Positions 56,095-64,000 of a stretch of 64,000 nt of DNA are shown here, piece by piece. A model generated the notes under the pieces. It was not told the origin of the DNA. It saw only the letters and a list, made by a program, of their open reading frames with translations, and made no database searches. The first letter of the stretch is position 1. Each line of letters begins with the position of its first letter. The DNA comes from Planctomycetota bacterium (GTDB lineage: Bacteria > Planctomycetota > MHYJ01 > WSZJ01): NCBI GenBank assembly GCA_009773755.1, contig WSZJ01000097.1:1-64000 (forward strand), written 5' to 3'. Both the position numbers and the translations under genes were made by a program.

Positions 56095-56919
56095 CTAGTC
56101 GTCCTCGTCCTCTTCCTCCGGCGGCCCCCTCTCCGGAGCTTCCGCCGGCAGGAACGACGCCGGCCGCGGGCGCGTCGGGGCGACGCGTCCCGATTCCTTC
56201 GCGGCTTTCTGCTCGAGCGCGGTCAGCGCGGTCCAGAGCGGCTCGCTGGATTCGGCCGCGCGGAGCAGCTCCGGAAGCCCCTTCGCGACCGGCAGCATCC
56301 CGGTGCCCTTCTGACGCCTCATGATCCGCAGGTCTTCGCACGCCTGGCGCCAGAGCTTCCGCTCGGATTCGGGACGGGCGACCATGAGGTTCTCGACATC
56401 GCGTTCGACCGCCTCGTAAGGGCGCGCGGAGACGGACATGGAGCTCGACGCGGACACGGGGGCGCGGACGGTCATGTGTTTCGGCACGGCGGCGACGGCG
56501 GCAAACATGAAGATCATGGCGATGGCCGCGATGACCAGGCCGAAGCCGAACAGGATGACGTTGATGAGGGCGACCCAGTAGGCGACCTGGCACATCCCCA
56601 GCCCGCTGGGATTCAGGCGTCCTTCCTGAATGCTCCGGATATCAGACCTCGCTTTGATCCAGGCCGGGATCGACAGAAGCGGCCCGCAGCCGACGACCCA
56701 GGCCGCCGCGGCAAGGATCAGGGCGAGCGGAGAGGGGTCGGGAAGCGTCGCGCCGTAGGCGGGCGGGGCGCCTCCCTGCTGCCAGGAATTCGGGCCGGGC
56801 GCGGTGACGTAAACAGGGGTCGGCGGAGGCGCGGACGGGGCAGACGACGGCCCGCCGCACTTCGCGCAGGACGTACCGGCGGCATCGACCGGCGAACCGC
56901 AACTCGGGCAGAAAGCCAT
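56095..56919 (-). CDS. zinc-ribbon membrane protein (DUF4190-like)
   Basis: 274 residues. The N-terminus MAFCPSCGSPVDAAGTSCAK with CGG is a zinc ribbon (two CxxC knuckles). A proline-rich linker follows, then two hydrophobic spans with the DUF4190-type arrangement (LALILAAAAWVVGCGPLLSI, PAWIKARSDIRSIQEGRLNP, YWVALINVILFGFGLVIAAI). The C-terminal 110 residues are soluble and helical, ending in an acidic tail (EEEDEDD). Role unknown; such proteins are common in Planctomycetota and actinobacteria. Confidence 0.75.
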   Translation of the reverse strand: MAFCPSCGSPVDAAGTSCAKCGGPSSAPSAPPPTPVYVTAPGPNSWQQGGAPPAYGATLPDPSPLALILAAAAWVVGCGPLLSIPAWIKARSDIRSIQEGRLNPSGLGMCQVAYWVALINVILFGFGLVIAAIAMIFMFAAVAAVPKHMTVRAPVSASSSMSVSARPYEAVERDVENLMVARPESERKLWRQACEDLRIMRRQKGTGMLPVAKGLPELLRAAESSEPLWTALTALEQKAAKESGRVAPTRPRPASFLPAEAPERGPPEEEDEDD

Positions 56920-56986
56920 GGTCCCTCTCCTTTTGGAAAGGCCGGAAACCCGGCCCGATCAAAGAGGTAAGGCTGTCGAAAGCTCT

Positions 56987-57124
56987 TTAGCTCGAAATCC
57001 TGCGTGACCGCTTCACTTGATCGATTTCCTGGTGGTCAGGAGATTCACCTTCATATCCATTTCCAGCATCCTCGGCGACGACCGGGCGCAGCGCGAAAAG
57101 GACGAAGGCGAGGGCCATGCGCAT
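56987..57124 (-). CDS. small exported peptide (tentative)
   Basis: 45 codons from an ATG at 57124 with AGGAA upstream: MRMALAFVLFALRPVVAEDA is signal-like and the rest is polar (GNGYEGESPDHQEIDQVKRS). It is too short for family assignment. It may be a genuine small secreted peptide or chance; the spacing fits between its neighbours. Confidence 0.35.
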   Translation of the reverse strand: MRMALAFVLFALRPVVAEDAGNGYEGESPDHQEIDQVKRSRRISS

Positions 57125-57178
57125 GGGTCGTTTCCTGATGAGGAGGAAGCGGCCCAGTCTAGTCGTCCGACGTCGGAT

Positions 57179-57316
57179 TCAGGCGCGCTGTTTTGAAGCG
57201 GCGACCGGGAGCGCCGGGCGGTCCTTCCGGGCCCGCACCGCCGCGAGCGCGGAGCCAAGGACGAGGGCGGACAGGACGAGAGCGAACAGCACACGCTCCC
57301 AGCGATCCTTCACCAT
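57179..57316 (-). CDS. small single-span membrane protein
   Basis: 45 residues: MVKDRWERVLFALVLSALVL then GSALAAVRARKDRPALPVAA. GGAGGGC lies upstream of the ATG at 57316. A single transmembrane span with a basic C-terminal tail. It lies just downstream of ftsK on the same strand and could be part of the same transcript. Confidence 0.5.
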   Translation of the reverse strand: MVKDRWERVLFALVLSALVLGSALAAVRARKDRPALPVAASKQRA

Positions 57317-57401
57317 GGCGGTGCCCTCCCAGAAAAACGGGAAAGGGCGCTTGCCCTCCCCCGAGTGTCGTTGCTCCGAACTCCCGACTCCCGTCTCCCG
57401 A

Positions 57402-59771
57402 CTAAGCCGTGGTGGAACCCGCCTCCGCAGTCTCACGATCAGCCGAAGAAACGTGTCTGGCTTGCCAAGCAGGAAGCGTCAGTCGCACTTCGCGCGCCTT
57501 CGCGCCGACCTGCGGTCCGACGATGCCTGCCCTTTCGAGGGCGTCCATGAGCTTGCCGGCGCGGGAGAAACCGATCTCGAGTTTGCGCTGGAGGAGAGAG
57601 ACGCTGCCGCGCTGCTCGCCGATGATGACCTCGGCTGCCCTTTCGAAGAACTCGTCGTCGCAGCCCGCTGTGCCGTCGGCGCTGTCTCCGGCGGATTCGG
57701 CGACCTGCGTCAGGGTCGGGTCGAAGGTCGCGGCGCCGCCCTTTTCGTGGAGCCAGGTGATGACGTTCTTCGACTCCTCGTCGGGGATCCAGGTGCACTG
57801 CGCGCGCATGAGCTGCTGGCAGCCGTTGATCATGAGGAGCATGTCGCCCTTGCCGAGGAGCTTTTCGGCGCCCGGCTGGTCGAGAATCGTGCGGCTGTCC
57901 ACGTTCGCGGCGACCTTGAAGGCGATGCGGCTGGGCATGTTCGACTTGATGAGGCCCGTGATGACGTCGACCGACGGACGCTGCGTCGCGAGCACCAGGT
58001 GGATGCCGACCGCGCGTGACTTCTGCGAGAGCCGCTGGATCGTCGCTTCGACTTCCTTCGCGCTCACCATCATGAGATCTGCGAGCTCGTCGATGATCAC
58101 CACGATGTACGGCAGGTGCGTCTCGACGTCCGGCGGCTCCTCGCCTTCGATCGTCAGCTTCTCCAGAATCGCCTTGTCCCCCAGCTTGTTGAACTGCTCG
58201 ATCTTCTTCACGCCGACTTTCGCGAAGAGGCTGTACCGCTCTTCCATCTGCGCCACCAGCCATTCGAGAACCATCGGCGCGCGGCGCATGTCGGTGACGA
58301 CCGGCGCCATCAGGTGCGGGATCTCCTTGAACATCGCCATCTCGACCTGCTTCGGGTCCACGAGGATCAGCTTTAGATCTTCGGAAGTGCGTGTGAGCAG
58401 CATCGACAGGATCATCGTCGTCAGGCACACGCTCTTCCCTGACCCCGTCGTCCCCGCCACGAGCAGGTGCGGCATGTCCTGCAGGTCGTAGATCACCGGC
58501 AGCCCCGTCGCGCCCTGCCCGAAGAAGAGCGGCAGATGCATCTTCCGCCACGAATCCTCGGTCTGGACGATCAGGTTGCGCAGGCGGACGGCCGCGGAAC
58601 GCGGGTTCGGGACCTCGATGCCGATCGTGGTTTTGCCGGGAAGCGGATAGACGACGCGCAGGGTCGGGACGCCGAGGTGGATGGAGAGATCCGGCGAGAG
58701 GCCGATGATCTTGCCGACGCGCGTCCCCGGACAAAGCTCGAGCTCGTACATCGTCACCACCGGCCCGGCCTGGTAGTCCACGACGCGGGCGCTGACCTCG
58801 AAGCTCTCGAGGGCGCGGGTGAGGGCGAGGACGCGGCCTTCCTGGTCGATCTCGATCTCTTCGATCTCGACGTCTTCGAGAAGCGTGATCGGGGGGAGCT
58901 CGGGGTTCGGCTTGTGGATTACGTCTTTGCGCTTGGGTTCGGGCTTCGATTCGACCTTCGCGACAGGTGCGGGCGCAGGAGCCGGAACGGCGACGGGCTC
59001 GGGCATGGGCACGTCGACCGTTTCGCCGGTCACCGGCGCCTCTTCGCGCACGACTTCCCCCATCACCGGCTTGAACTCGCGCTTCGGCGCGGGCGCTGGG
59101 ACGGCGGCGGCCGCGAGAGCCTGGCGTCGGCGATTCAGCAGGCCGCGCGCGGAGTCAAACAGCTTCCCCCACGCGACCTTCCCCCACGTCGCGTCGAACG
59201 ACCCTTCCAGCGCCTGCGAACCGCGCAGGAAGAACGAGAGCAGCACCCAGTCGGTCGCGATGAGCGCGGAAGACGCCAGCGCGAAGAGCACCGCCATCAC
59301 CGCCCCGACGGTCCCGAGGTTGTCCGAGAGGATCCGCGCTAGCGCTTCGCCATAAAGCCCGCCCATCGACGTCATCGTGTTGTGCCACCGCGAGCCCTGC
59401 GCGATCGCGGGGGTCGCGAGCGACGCCAGCGTCGAGGCCGACAGCACGACGATCGCCGCGCCGAAGAACTTGAAGAACGGGTCGGTCGTCTTCTTGCGCA
59501 GAAACATCGCGCCGCCCCAGATCGACGTGAGCGTGGCGATGAGGAACGCGCCGATGCCGAAGTGGAGGAACATGAACCAGGCGAAGGCCGCCCCTGCCTT
59601 CGACCCCTTGTTCACGATCTCGGAATTCGGCGGGTACATCATCCCGCCCCAGTCGCCCGGATCGTGCGTCGCCAGCGCGACCCACGCGAAGGCGCTCGCG
59701 AGGAAGATCGCGATGCCGACCCACTCGCAGAGTTGTTCGGACTTCGGGGCGGTTGACGGCGTCTTGGCCAT
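57402..59771 (-). CDS. ftsK: DNA translocase FtsK
   Basis: 789 residues. Four to five N-terminal transmembrane spans (to about 190), a Pro/Ala-rich linker, then the motor: FEVSARVVDYQAGPVVTMYE and ELCPGTRVGKIIGLSPDLSI (alpha domain), Walker A VAGTTGSGKSVCLTTMILSM, VVIIDELADLMM (Walker B), IHLVLATQRPSVDVITGLIK, and the C-terminal gamma winged helix (SVSLLQRKLEIGFSRAGKLM). It pumps chromosome ends through the septum and activates dif recombination. ATG at 59771 with GGAGGAG upstream. The gamma domain indicates KOPS recognition, although the linker is short. Confidence 0.95.
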   Translation of the reverse strand: MAKTPSTAPKSEQLCEWVGIAIFLASAFAWVALATHDPGDWGGMMYPPNSEIVNKGSKAGAAFAWFMFLHFGIGAFLIATLTSIWGGAMFLRKKTTDPFFKFFGAAIVVLSASTLASLATPAIAQGSRWHNTMTSMGGLYGEALARILSDNLGTVGAVMAVLFALASSALIATDWVLLSFFLRGSQALEGSFDATWGKVAWGKLFDSARGLLNRRRQALAAAAVPAPAPKREFKPVMGEVVREEAPVTGETVDVPMPEPVAVPAPAPAPVAKVESKPEPKRKDVIHKPNPELPPITLLEDVEIEEIEIDQEGRVLALTRALESFEVSARVVDYQAGPVVTMYELELCPGTRVGKIIGLSPDLSIHLGVPTLRVVYPLPGKTTIGIEVPNPRSAAVRLRNLIVQTEDSWRKMHLPLFFGQGATGLPVIYDLQDMPHLLVAGTTGSGKSVCLTTMILSMLLTRTSEDLKLILVDPKQVEMAMFKEIPHLMAPVVTDMRRAPMVLEWLVAQMEERYSLFAKVGVKKIEQFNKLGDKAILEKLTIEGEEPPDVETHLPYIVVIIDELADLMMVSAKEVEATIQRLSQKSRAVGIHLVLATQRPSVDVITGLIKSNMPSRIAFKVAANVDSRTILDQPGAEKLLGKGDMLLMINGCQQLMRAQCTWIPDEESKNVITWLHEKGGAATFDPTLTQVAESAGDSADGTAGCDDEFFERAAEVIIGEQRGSVSLLQRKLEIGFSRAGKLMDALERAGIVGPQVGAKAREVRLTLPAWQARHVSSADRETAEAGSTTA

Positions 59772-59910
59772 GACTCCTCCGGGAGGACGAGGGCGAAAGG
59801 ACGGGCACGCAGGCGGGCAAGCGGGCAAAGACTCAGACCCGCCGCAGGCACGGAGTGACAGCGGGACCTCTCTTTTTTCGGCAGAAACGAGGGGCTAAAC
59901 TGAGGCCAAA

Positions 59911-60381
59911 ATGAACCCGAAGCGACGCCCCACGAAACCGCGCAAGAAACGGTTGCCGTGGATGATTGCCGACCTTCTGACTCCGCTCCCGGGCGAGCAC
60001 ATCGAGTTCGACGATCGCGGACTCAAATCGCTCTCCGGCGACCATTTGCGCTGGTCACTCGGCTGGCAGGAGATCCGGCGAATCGGCTGGATGACGGAGG
60101 ACACCGGGATCGCCGTTACGGACGATCGGTTCCTGGTCTTGCAGGCGCCGGACACCGTCTACTTCCTCGCGGATGGCGCGCAGGGTGTCGCGGAACTCGA
60201 CAGGGAGATTGAACGACGCTTCAAGCTGAGTTATGGCCCCTTGGGTTCGCTTGCAAATCGCACGGACAATGCTTCCGTCGTCACCTGGCCCGCAGAAGAC
60301 TCGGGTCGGGAACTCTGGGCACTCCTTGAACGCGATTTCGGGAATAACGTGCCCGTGCACTACATGACGAGCCGCACCTGA
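59911..60381 (+). CDS. hypothetical protein
   Basis: 156 residues, GAGG before the ATG at 59911. The N-terminus is basic (KRRPTKPRKKRLPWM), the middle is beta-rich (HIEFDDRGLKSLSGDHLRWS) and the C-terminus helical (RELWALLERDFGN). It resembles small cytoplasmic domain-of-unknown-function proteins in plan only. Divergent from ftsK and convergent with the metalloprotease gene, overlapping neither. Confidence 0.6.
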   Translation: MNPKRRPTKPRKKRLPWMIADLLTPLPGEHIEFDDRGLKSLSGDHLRWSLGWQEIRRIGWMTEDTGIAVTDDRFLVLQAPDTVYFLADGAQGVAELDREIERRFKLSYGPLGSLANRTDNASVVTWPAEDSGRELWALLERDFGNNVPVHYMTSRT

Positions 60382-60382
60382 C

Positions 60383-62212
60383 TCATTCGTACTCCACGCC
60401 GATCGTGAACTCAACCCGCCCGTCTTCCAGCTTGCGGATGTTCGTGATCGAAACCGGCCAGCCGCCGCCGAGTTGGGAGCGGCTGGAGGGTGTGGTGAAG
60501 GGGGTGAAGGCGTCGTTGGACGCGCTCGGGTAAGGAATCGAGCGGAGGAAGACACCGGGAGCCGCGGGGCCGTCGATGCCGTGAGAGACGACGAGCGCGA
60601 CGTGGCGTTTGACGACGCGCCAGATCATGAGGCCTTCGGCCGCGAGGTCGCGGTCGAACTTGTGCTTCTTGCGGTTTTCGAGAAGGAAGTACTCGCTTCC
60701 GTCGGGGCGCACGAGCACCTTGAAGCACTCGGTGGCGCTTCCCTCAACCGGCGAGAGCACAAGCCGCTGCGGAACTCGCGGGTCGATGACGGCGGGCTTC
60801 AGCCAGCCGAGCTGCTCCTTGCACCAGGGGTCCATGTGCTGCGGGCGGCCGTTGGCAACCTGGTTGGACATGACGCTCCAGCCGCCGAGGCCCGTCGAGC
60901 CCGGGTTTTCGGGGCGCGCGTAGAGGTCGGGGAGGCCCAGGATGTGCCCGAACTCGTGCGCGACGACGCTGATGTTGTTCATGCGCTCGCCGCCTTCGGG
61001 AGCAATGATGAAGGGCCAGCGCTTGGTCGCGACGGTCGCGGTGCCGCGGTGGGGCCAGTAGAGGCCGCCGCGATTTCCCTGGGCCCAGCCGCCGGCGTAA
61101 ATGAAGAGGATGCCGTCGATTGTCTCGAGCGCGGCCTTGCCGTCGCGCGCTTCCAGCTTCGTCAGGACCTCGGTGAAGAACACGTCCTGCGCGCGACTTC
61201 CGGTCCCGGGAGAATACTCGGCGCGCTTCTTCTCGACCTGCACCCAATCGAACACTTTCCCCTCGATGCGGAACGCGCCGCAGGACTGCTCGACGTAGTA
61301 GTCGTTGAGGCTGCCGTAGACCGGCTGGCCGGTCGCGCTTCGGCGGTCGGCGTAAGTCGCCTTGCTGAAGAACTGCTCGTCCCAGTCCTTCGCGGCGACC
61401 TTCGCGTTGTGCTTCACGTCCGCGAACTCGACGCCGATCACGGCGAGCCGGTAGAAGTCCTTCTTCCAGTACGACGGCAGCCGCGGCTCGGTCGCGGGGT
61501 CGGCCATGAGCGTCGCGCGGATCCCCTGCGGCTTGCCGTCGCGCTCGATCGCCAGCGTGACCGCTTCGCCGGGGTTTTTGGTGGCGAGGTAATCGGTGAG
61601 CTGGGCGAGCGCGTTGACCTGCTGATCGTCGACGGCCAGCAGCAGGTCTTTGGCCTTCAGCCCCGCCTTCTCCGCCGGCGAGTCCTTCGTCACGCGCGAT
61701 ACCGGCGCGCCGCGGCCGTCGGGGGAAGCGCCGAGCTGGATGCCGAGGATGGCGCGCTGGGCGGCGAGGGCGAGCGGGCGGCTGACGGCGGAGATTTCGA
61801 CGGGAAGTGTGACTTCGGCGCCGCCGCGCTCGACGAGGAGCGTGGTCGCGGCGCCGGGGACGGAGGCGAGGACGCGCTCGCGCAGGTCCTCGGCATCGGC
61901 CAGCGACTCCCCGTCGAACTCCAGGAGGACGTCCCCCGCCTTCACCCCGGCCTTCGCGGCCGGCGAGCCCGCGGCGGCATCGATCACGCGCAGCACGCCG
62001 TCCTCGCCCGCCGCGACCGCGATGCCGAGATAGCCGGGCTGTCCCGTTTCGGTGCCGCCGGCCTTGGTCACGGTCGCCAGGACCGCTGTCTCCACCGTGC
62101 GAACCTCCGGCATCGCCGGAACGACACCGGCGCCCTGTCGCCCGCCGCAACCGGCAGCGAGCGACGCCAGCGCGAAGGCGGCGAAATGACGACCAGGGAA
62201 CGAGGTGTTCAT
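60383..62212 (-). CDS. exported M6-type metalloprotease with two PDZ domains
   Basis: 609 residues. A lipobox-like signal (FAAFALASLAAGCGG) comes first. Two PDZ domains follow at about residues 50-130 and 140-225 (GYLGIAVAAG...KAGVKAGDVLLEFDGESLAD and AGLKAKDLLLAVDDQQVNAL). The catalytic part has RLAVIGVEFADVKHN, DGILFIYAGGWAQGNRGGLY and HEFGHILGLPDLY (HExxHxxGxxD zinc site), then GGWSVMSN (Met turn). This is the immune-inhibitor-A/M6 plan. PDZ-protease fusions of this kind usually act on misfolded or cell-surface proteins. ATG at 62212. Confidence 0.87.
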   Translation of the reverse strand: MNTSFPGRHFAAFALASLAAGCGGRQGAGVVPAMPEVRTVETAVLATVTKAGGTETGQPGYLGIAVAAGEDGVLRVIDAAAGSPAAKAGVKAGDVLLEFDGESLADAEDLRERVLASVPGAATTLLVERGGAEVTLPVEISAVSRPLALAAQRAILGIQLGASPDGRGAPVSRVTKDSPAEKAGLKAKDLLLAVDDQQVNALAQLTDYLATKNPGEAVTLAIERDGKPQGIRATLMADPATEPRLPSYWKKDFYRLAVIGVEFADVKHNAKVAAKDWDEQFFSKATYADRRSATGQPVYGSLNDYYVEQSCGAFRIEGKVFDWVQVEKKRAEYSPGTGSRAQDVFFTEVLTKLEARDGKAALETIDGILFIYAGGWAQGNRGGLYWPHRGTATVATKRWPFIIAPEGGERMNNISVVAHEFGHILGLPDLYARPENPGSTGLGGWSVMSNQVANGRPQHMDPWCKEQLGWLKPAVIDPRVPQRLVLSPVEGSATECFKVLVRPDGSEYFLLENRKKHKFDRDLAAEGLMIWRVVKRHVALVVSHGIDGPAAPGVFLRSIPYPSASNDAFTPFTTPSSRSQLGGGWPVSITNIRKLEDGRVEFTIGVEYE

Positions 62213-62364
62213 GGCGCGGCCGATGATAACGTCTACGACGCCGCAGAGCATCGGTGCCAGGGTCCACATGGCGCTTCAGTAACAGATCGCCGAATCCGCA
62301 TAATGAACGAAGTGCCGCGCCGTTAGCCGTCCGCATCGGCTGCCGCAATAAAAGGGAGGGCGTG

Positions 62365-63000
62365 ATGACCTCGCAGCGGGTTTCTTCCGGTCTTTTGTGC
62401 GCCGTCCTCGTGCTCGTTCTGGGCTCGCACATGGCGTTGTCCCGGCGGCTGGCGGGGATCGAAGAAGCGCTCGCCAACGCCCGCGCAGAAGCGCCCGTTC
62501 CCGTCGCGAAGAATCCTGCGCCGGCCCCCGAACCTCCGTCGAACGCGGAAAAGCGGAACCTCGCAGACGCGAAAGAGAATCCGGCGACTCCCGTCCCGGT
62601 CGCGAATCCCGAGCCGCAGCCCGTTCGCGCGACCGCGGGCGAACTCACCGCCGCCGTCATCGAAGAAATCATCGACCGCAAGCTCAAGGAGCACGACCAG
62701 GGGCTCCAGGGCGGCGCGCAGGAATTTGAAGATCCCCTGGAAGTCATGAAGCGCGAACTGAACCTGACCGAAGCTCAGATCGCGCGGATCGAGACGCTTC
62801 AGGCCGACCGCAACGACGCCTACGGCCGCCTCCAGCAGGAGCCCGCCCCGAACGAGGACTACAACGAGTGGGTCGAGAAGTTCAACAGCGCGTACCTGGA
62901 AATCCGCAAGCGGTACATCGACGACCTGCGGTCGGAGCTGGAGCTCGCCCAGCGCGAAAAGTACGACTCGCTGATGAAGCGCGGGAAGCTCTCGGAGTGA
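62365..63000 (+). CDS. single-span protein with coiled coil (Spy/CpxP-like tail)
   Basis: 211 residues. GGGAGGG precedes the ATG at 62365. One N-terminal span (GLLCAVLVLVLGSHMALSRR), a Pro/Ala-rich linker, then a charged helical region: ELTAAVIEEIIDRKLKEHDQ and MKRELNLTEAQIARIETLQA. The L-N-L-T-E-x-Q pattern recalls LTxxQ-motif chaperones such as Spy/CpxP. Probably periplasmic and anchored. It is divergent from the metalloprotease gene and convergent with the HEAT-repeat pair. Confidence 0.65.
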   Translation: MTSQRVSSGLLCAVLVLVLGSHMALSRRLAGIEEALANARAEAPVPVAKNPAPAPEPPSNAEKRNLADAKENPATPVPVANPEPQPVRATAGELTAAVIEEIIDRKLKEHDQGLQGGAQEFEDPLEVMKRELNLTEAQIARIETLQADRNDAYGRLQQEPAPNEDYNEWVEKFNSAYLEIRKRYIDDLRSELELAQREKYDSLMKRGKLSE

Positions 63001-63004
63001 CGAC

Positions 63005-63880
63005 CTAGCGCCGCGGTCGGAGCTTCTTTGCCGCCGCTTCCGCGGCCTTCTTGACCCCCTCGTCCGGGTCTTCCCTCGCCGAAGCCTCCAGCGCCGTGAG
63101 CGCGAGCTCGCGCAAGTCGGGATTCAGCGCGGCGGGCTCGGCGAGCGAAGCGGCGCACGCCGCGCGGACGGCGGCGTCTTCGTCCTCGAGCAAGGACCGG
63201 GCGAGCACGGGAACGATCGCGTCCGCCCCCGGCTCGTAGCGGCACAGGCGCCCGTTCTTCGCGGCCGCGAGCCGCTTCCAGACGTCCTTCTCCTTCGACA
63301 GGACCTCGGCGAGAAGCGCCCACGGGCCGGCGCGGTAGAACGAGAGGGCGTCGGTGAGGCCGAGCATGACCGTGGCGCTCTCGGGGCCTGAGATCGCGGC
63401 CTTGAGCGCGTCGCGCCCCGCGTCCCCCATGCCGTAGAGCAGCAGCTCCGCCGCGCCCCCGCGCATGATCGTGTCCTTCGACAACATGACCTTCATGAGC
63501 GACGGGATCGCCGCCGCGGCGTCCGGGCCGATGGCGCGAAGCGCCGCGAGCGCGCCCGTACGGATGTGAAAGTCCGGCTCGAACATCAGCAGCGCCAGTC
63601 CGGTGACGGCGGATTTCGAAGCAGCCCCTGCGTACTCGAAGGCGAGGATGGCGCAGTGCCGGTACCGCTTGTTGCGCGACTCGAGGTATCCCGCGAGCGC
63701 CGAGGCCGGAAACGGGTCCATCCGCGCGATGCGGTCCGCCGCTTCCTGCCGCTTGTCCTCGCCGCCCTTCATCATCTCGTCGAATTCCGCCTGGATCGCC
63801 GCCATCTCGGGCGACGCCTCGTCCTCGGCGGCGGCGCGGAGAGCGAGAAGCGGCAGCAGGCAGAGGAGGGCGCCCTTCAT
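63005..63880 (-). CDS. exported HEAT-repeat protein
   Basis: 291 residues with a signal peptide (MKGALLCLLPLLALRAAA). Repeated helical hairpins: RYRHCAILAFEYAGAASKSA, IRTGALAALRAIGPDAAAAI, IMRGGAAELLLYGMGDAGRD and AVRAACAASLAEPAALNPDL. It overlaps the next gene by 4 bp (ATGA at 63877-63880), so the two exported HEAT proteins are coupled. Function unknown; HEAT solenoids usually bind other proteins. Confidence 0.75.
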   Translation of the reverse strand: MKGALLCLLPLLALRAAAEDEASPEMAAIQAEFDEMMKGGEDKRQEAADRIARMDPFPASALAGYLESRNKRYRHCAILAFEYAGAASKSAVTGLALLMFEPDFHIRTGALAALRAIGPDAAAAIPSLMKVMLSKDTIMRGGAAELLLYGMGDAGRDALKAAISGPESATVMLGLTDALSFYRAGPWALLAEVLSKEKDVWKRLAAAKNGRLCRYEPGADAIVPVLARSLLEDEDAAVRAACAASLAEPAALNPDLRELALTALEASAREDPDEGVKKAAEAAAKKLRPRR

Positions 63881-64000
63881 TTCGGACTCCTCCGGCCTTC
63901 GACGAGGTCCATGGCTTCCTGCGCCGCGGCCTTCACCGCCGGGTCCTCGTCGGACTGCAGCTCGCGGAGCGCGGGGAACGCGTCGACGACTTTCTGATAC
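63877..64000 (-). CDS. HEAT-repeat protein (3' end only)
   Basis: The last 40 residues of a gene that continues past the right edge. AFPALRELQSDEDPAVKAAA then QEAMDLVEGRRSPK is the final HEAT-like helix pair. The stop overlaps the start of the downstream HEAT gene (ATGA). Confidence 0.7.
   Translation of the reverse strand, partial: YQKVVDAFPALRELQSDEDPAVKAAAQEAMDLVEGRRSPK

Noticed and set aside
1-64000. rRNA genes, prophage or intact insertion sequences
   Set aside because: No 16S/23S/5S-like sequence, no phage structural genes and no complete transposase with terminal repeats were seen.

Overview
The window is GC-rich bacterial DNA with short intergenic spaces and frequent Shine-Dalgarno sites. 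Its content suggests a Planctomycetota-like organism or a related high-GC candidate lineage. The pointers are a Ser/Thr kinase fused to two formylglycine-generating-enzyme (FGE)-like domains, a second FGE-type protein without a kinase domain, many HEAT-repeat exported proteins and orphan lipoproteins, and a SpoIIE-type phosphatase. This placement is inference from gene content; there is no rRNA or other firm phylogenetic marker. No prophage, CRISPR array or intact insertion sequence was found.

Layout. 1-13 kb: the end of a queA-like gene, exported proteins, an RHH/PIN toxin-antitoxin pair, an LTA-synthase-like sulfatase, a kinase-less FGE protein, two tandemly duplicated lipoproteins and an M23 peptidase. 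12-21 kb: a HTH-GspE-type ATPase fusion, TfoX next to an acetyltransferase remnant, an enoyl-CoA hydratase, a frameshifted HEAT-ankyrin-pentapeptide gene, lipoproteins, a dual CDGSH protein, a RelE-like pair, and a thioredoxin-fold gene read through an in-frame TGA. 21-33 kb: the kinase-FGE-FGE protein, divergent to a PP2C/SpoIIE phosphatase; a PadR/membrane-protein pair; the proton-translocating transhydrogenase operon pntAA-pntAB-pntB, translationally coupled to an SRPBCC protein; and a YihY/BrkB protein. 33-47 kb: rimO, an S51 peptidase, a membrane protein with a YiiX-like hydrolase tail, a frameshifted aminotransferase, and an operon of small membrane proteins with a DCC-thioredoxin/MBOAT fusion beside a GbsR/MarR regulator.

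47.5-51.7 kb holds the most unusual part: a one-strand array of 33 tRNA genes. By anticodon they represent all 20 amino acids. About ten spacers are long hairpins whose arms differ in sequence but stay nearly perfectly complementary. Most of these share a short core (paired GCGGAGC heptamers, or a 23-nt core present in opposite orientations). The three genes with leucine anticodons (CAG, CAA, GAG) have class I bodies with short variable loops, which is unexpected for bacterial tRNA-Leu. Upstream lies a small secreted-peptide gene with a sigma-54-type promoter and an intrinsic terminator.

51.8-64 kb: exported HEAT-containing proteins, a repeat-rich 740-bp gap, ftsK, an M6-type metalloprotease with two PDZ domains, and two overlapping HEAT-repeat genes, the last cut by the window edge.

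The two signals most worth following are the candidate selenocysteine codon at 20929-20931 and the tRNA/hairpin array with its class I Leu-anticodon tRNAs. Two genes (14851-16331 and 41946-43144) are each broken by a shift that one missing base would explain, so assembly error must be excluded first for those. All assignments are by eye from motifs and codon structure; no database search was run.
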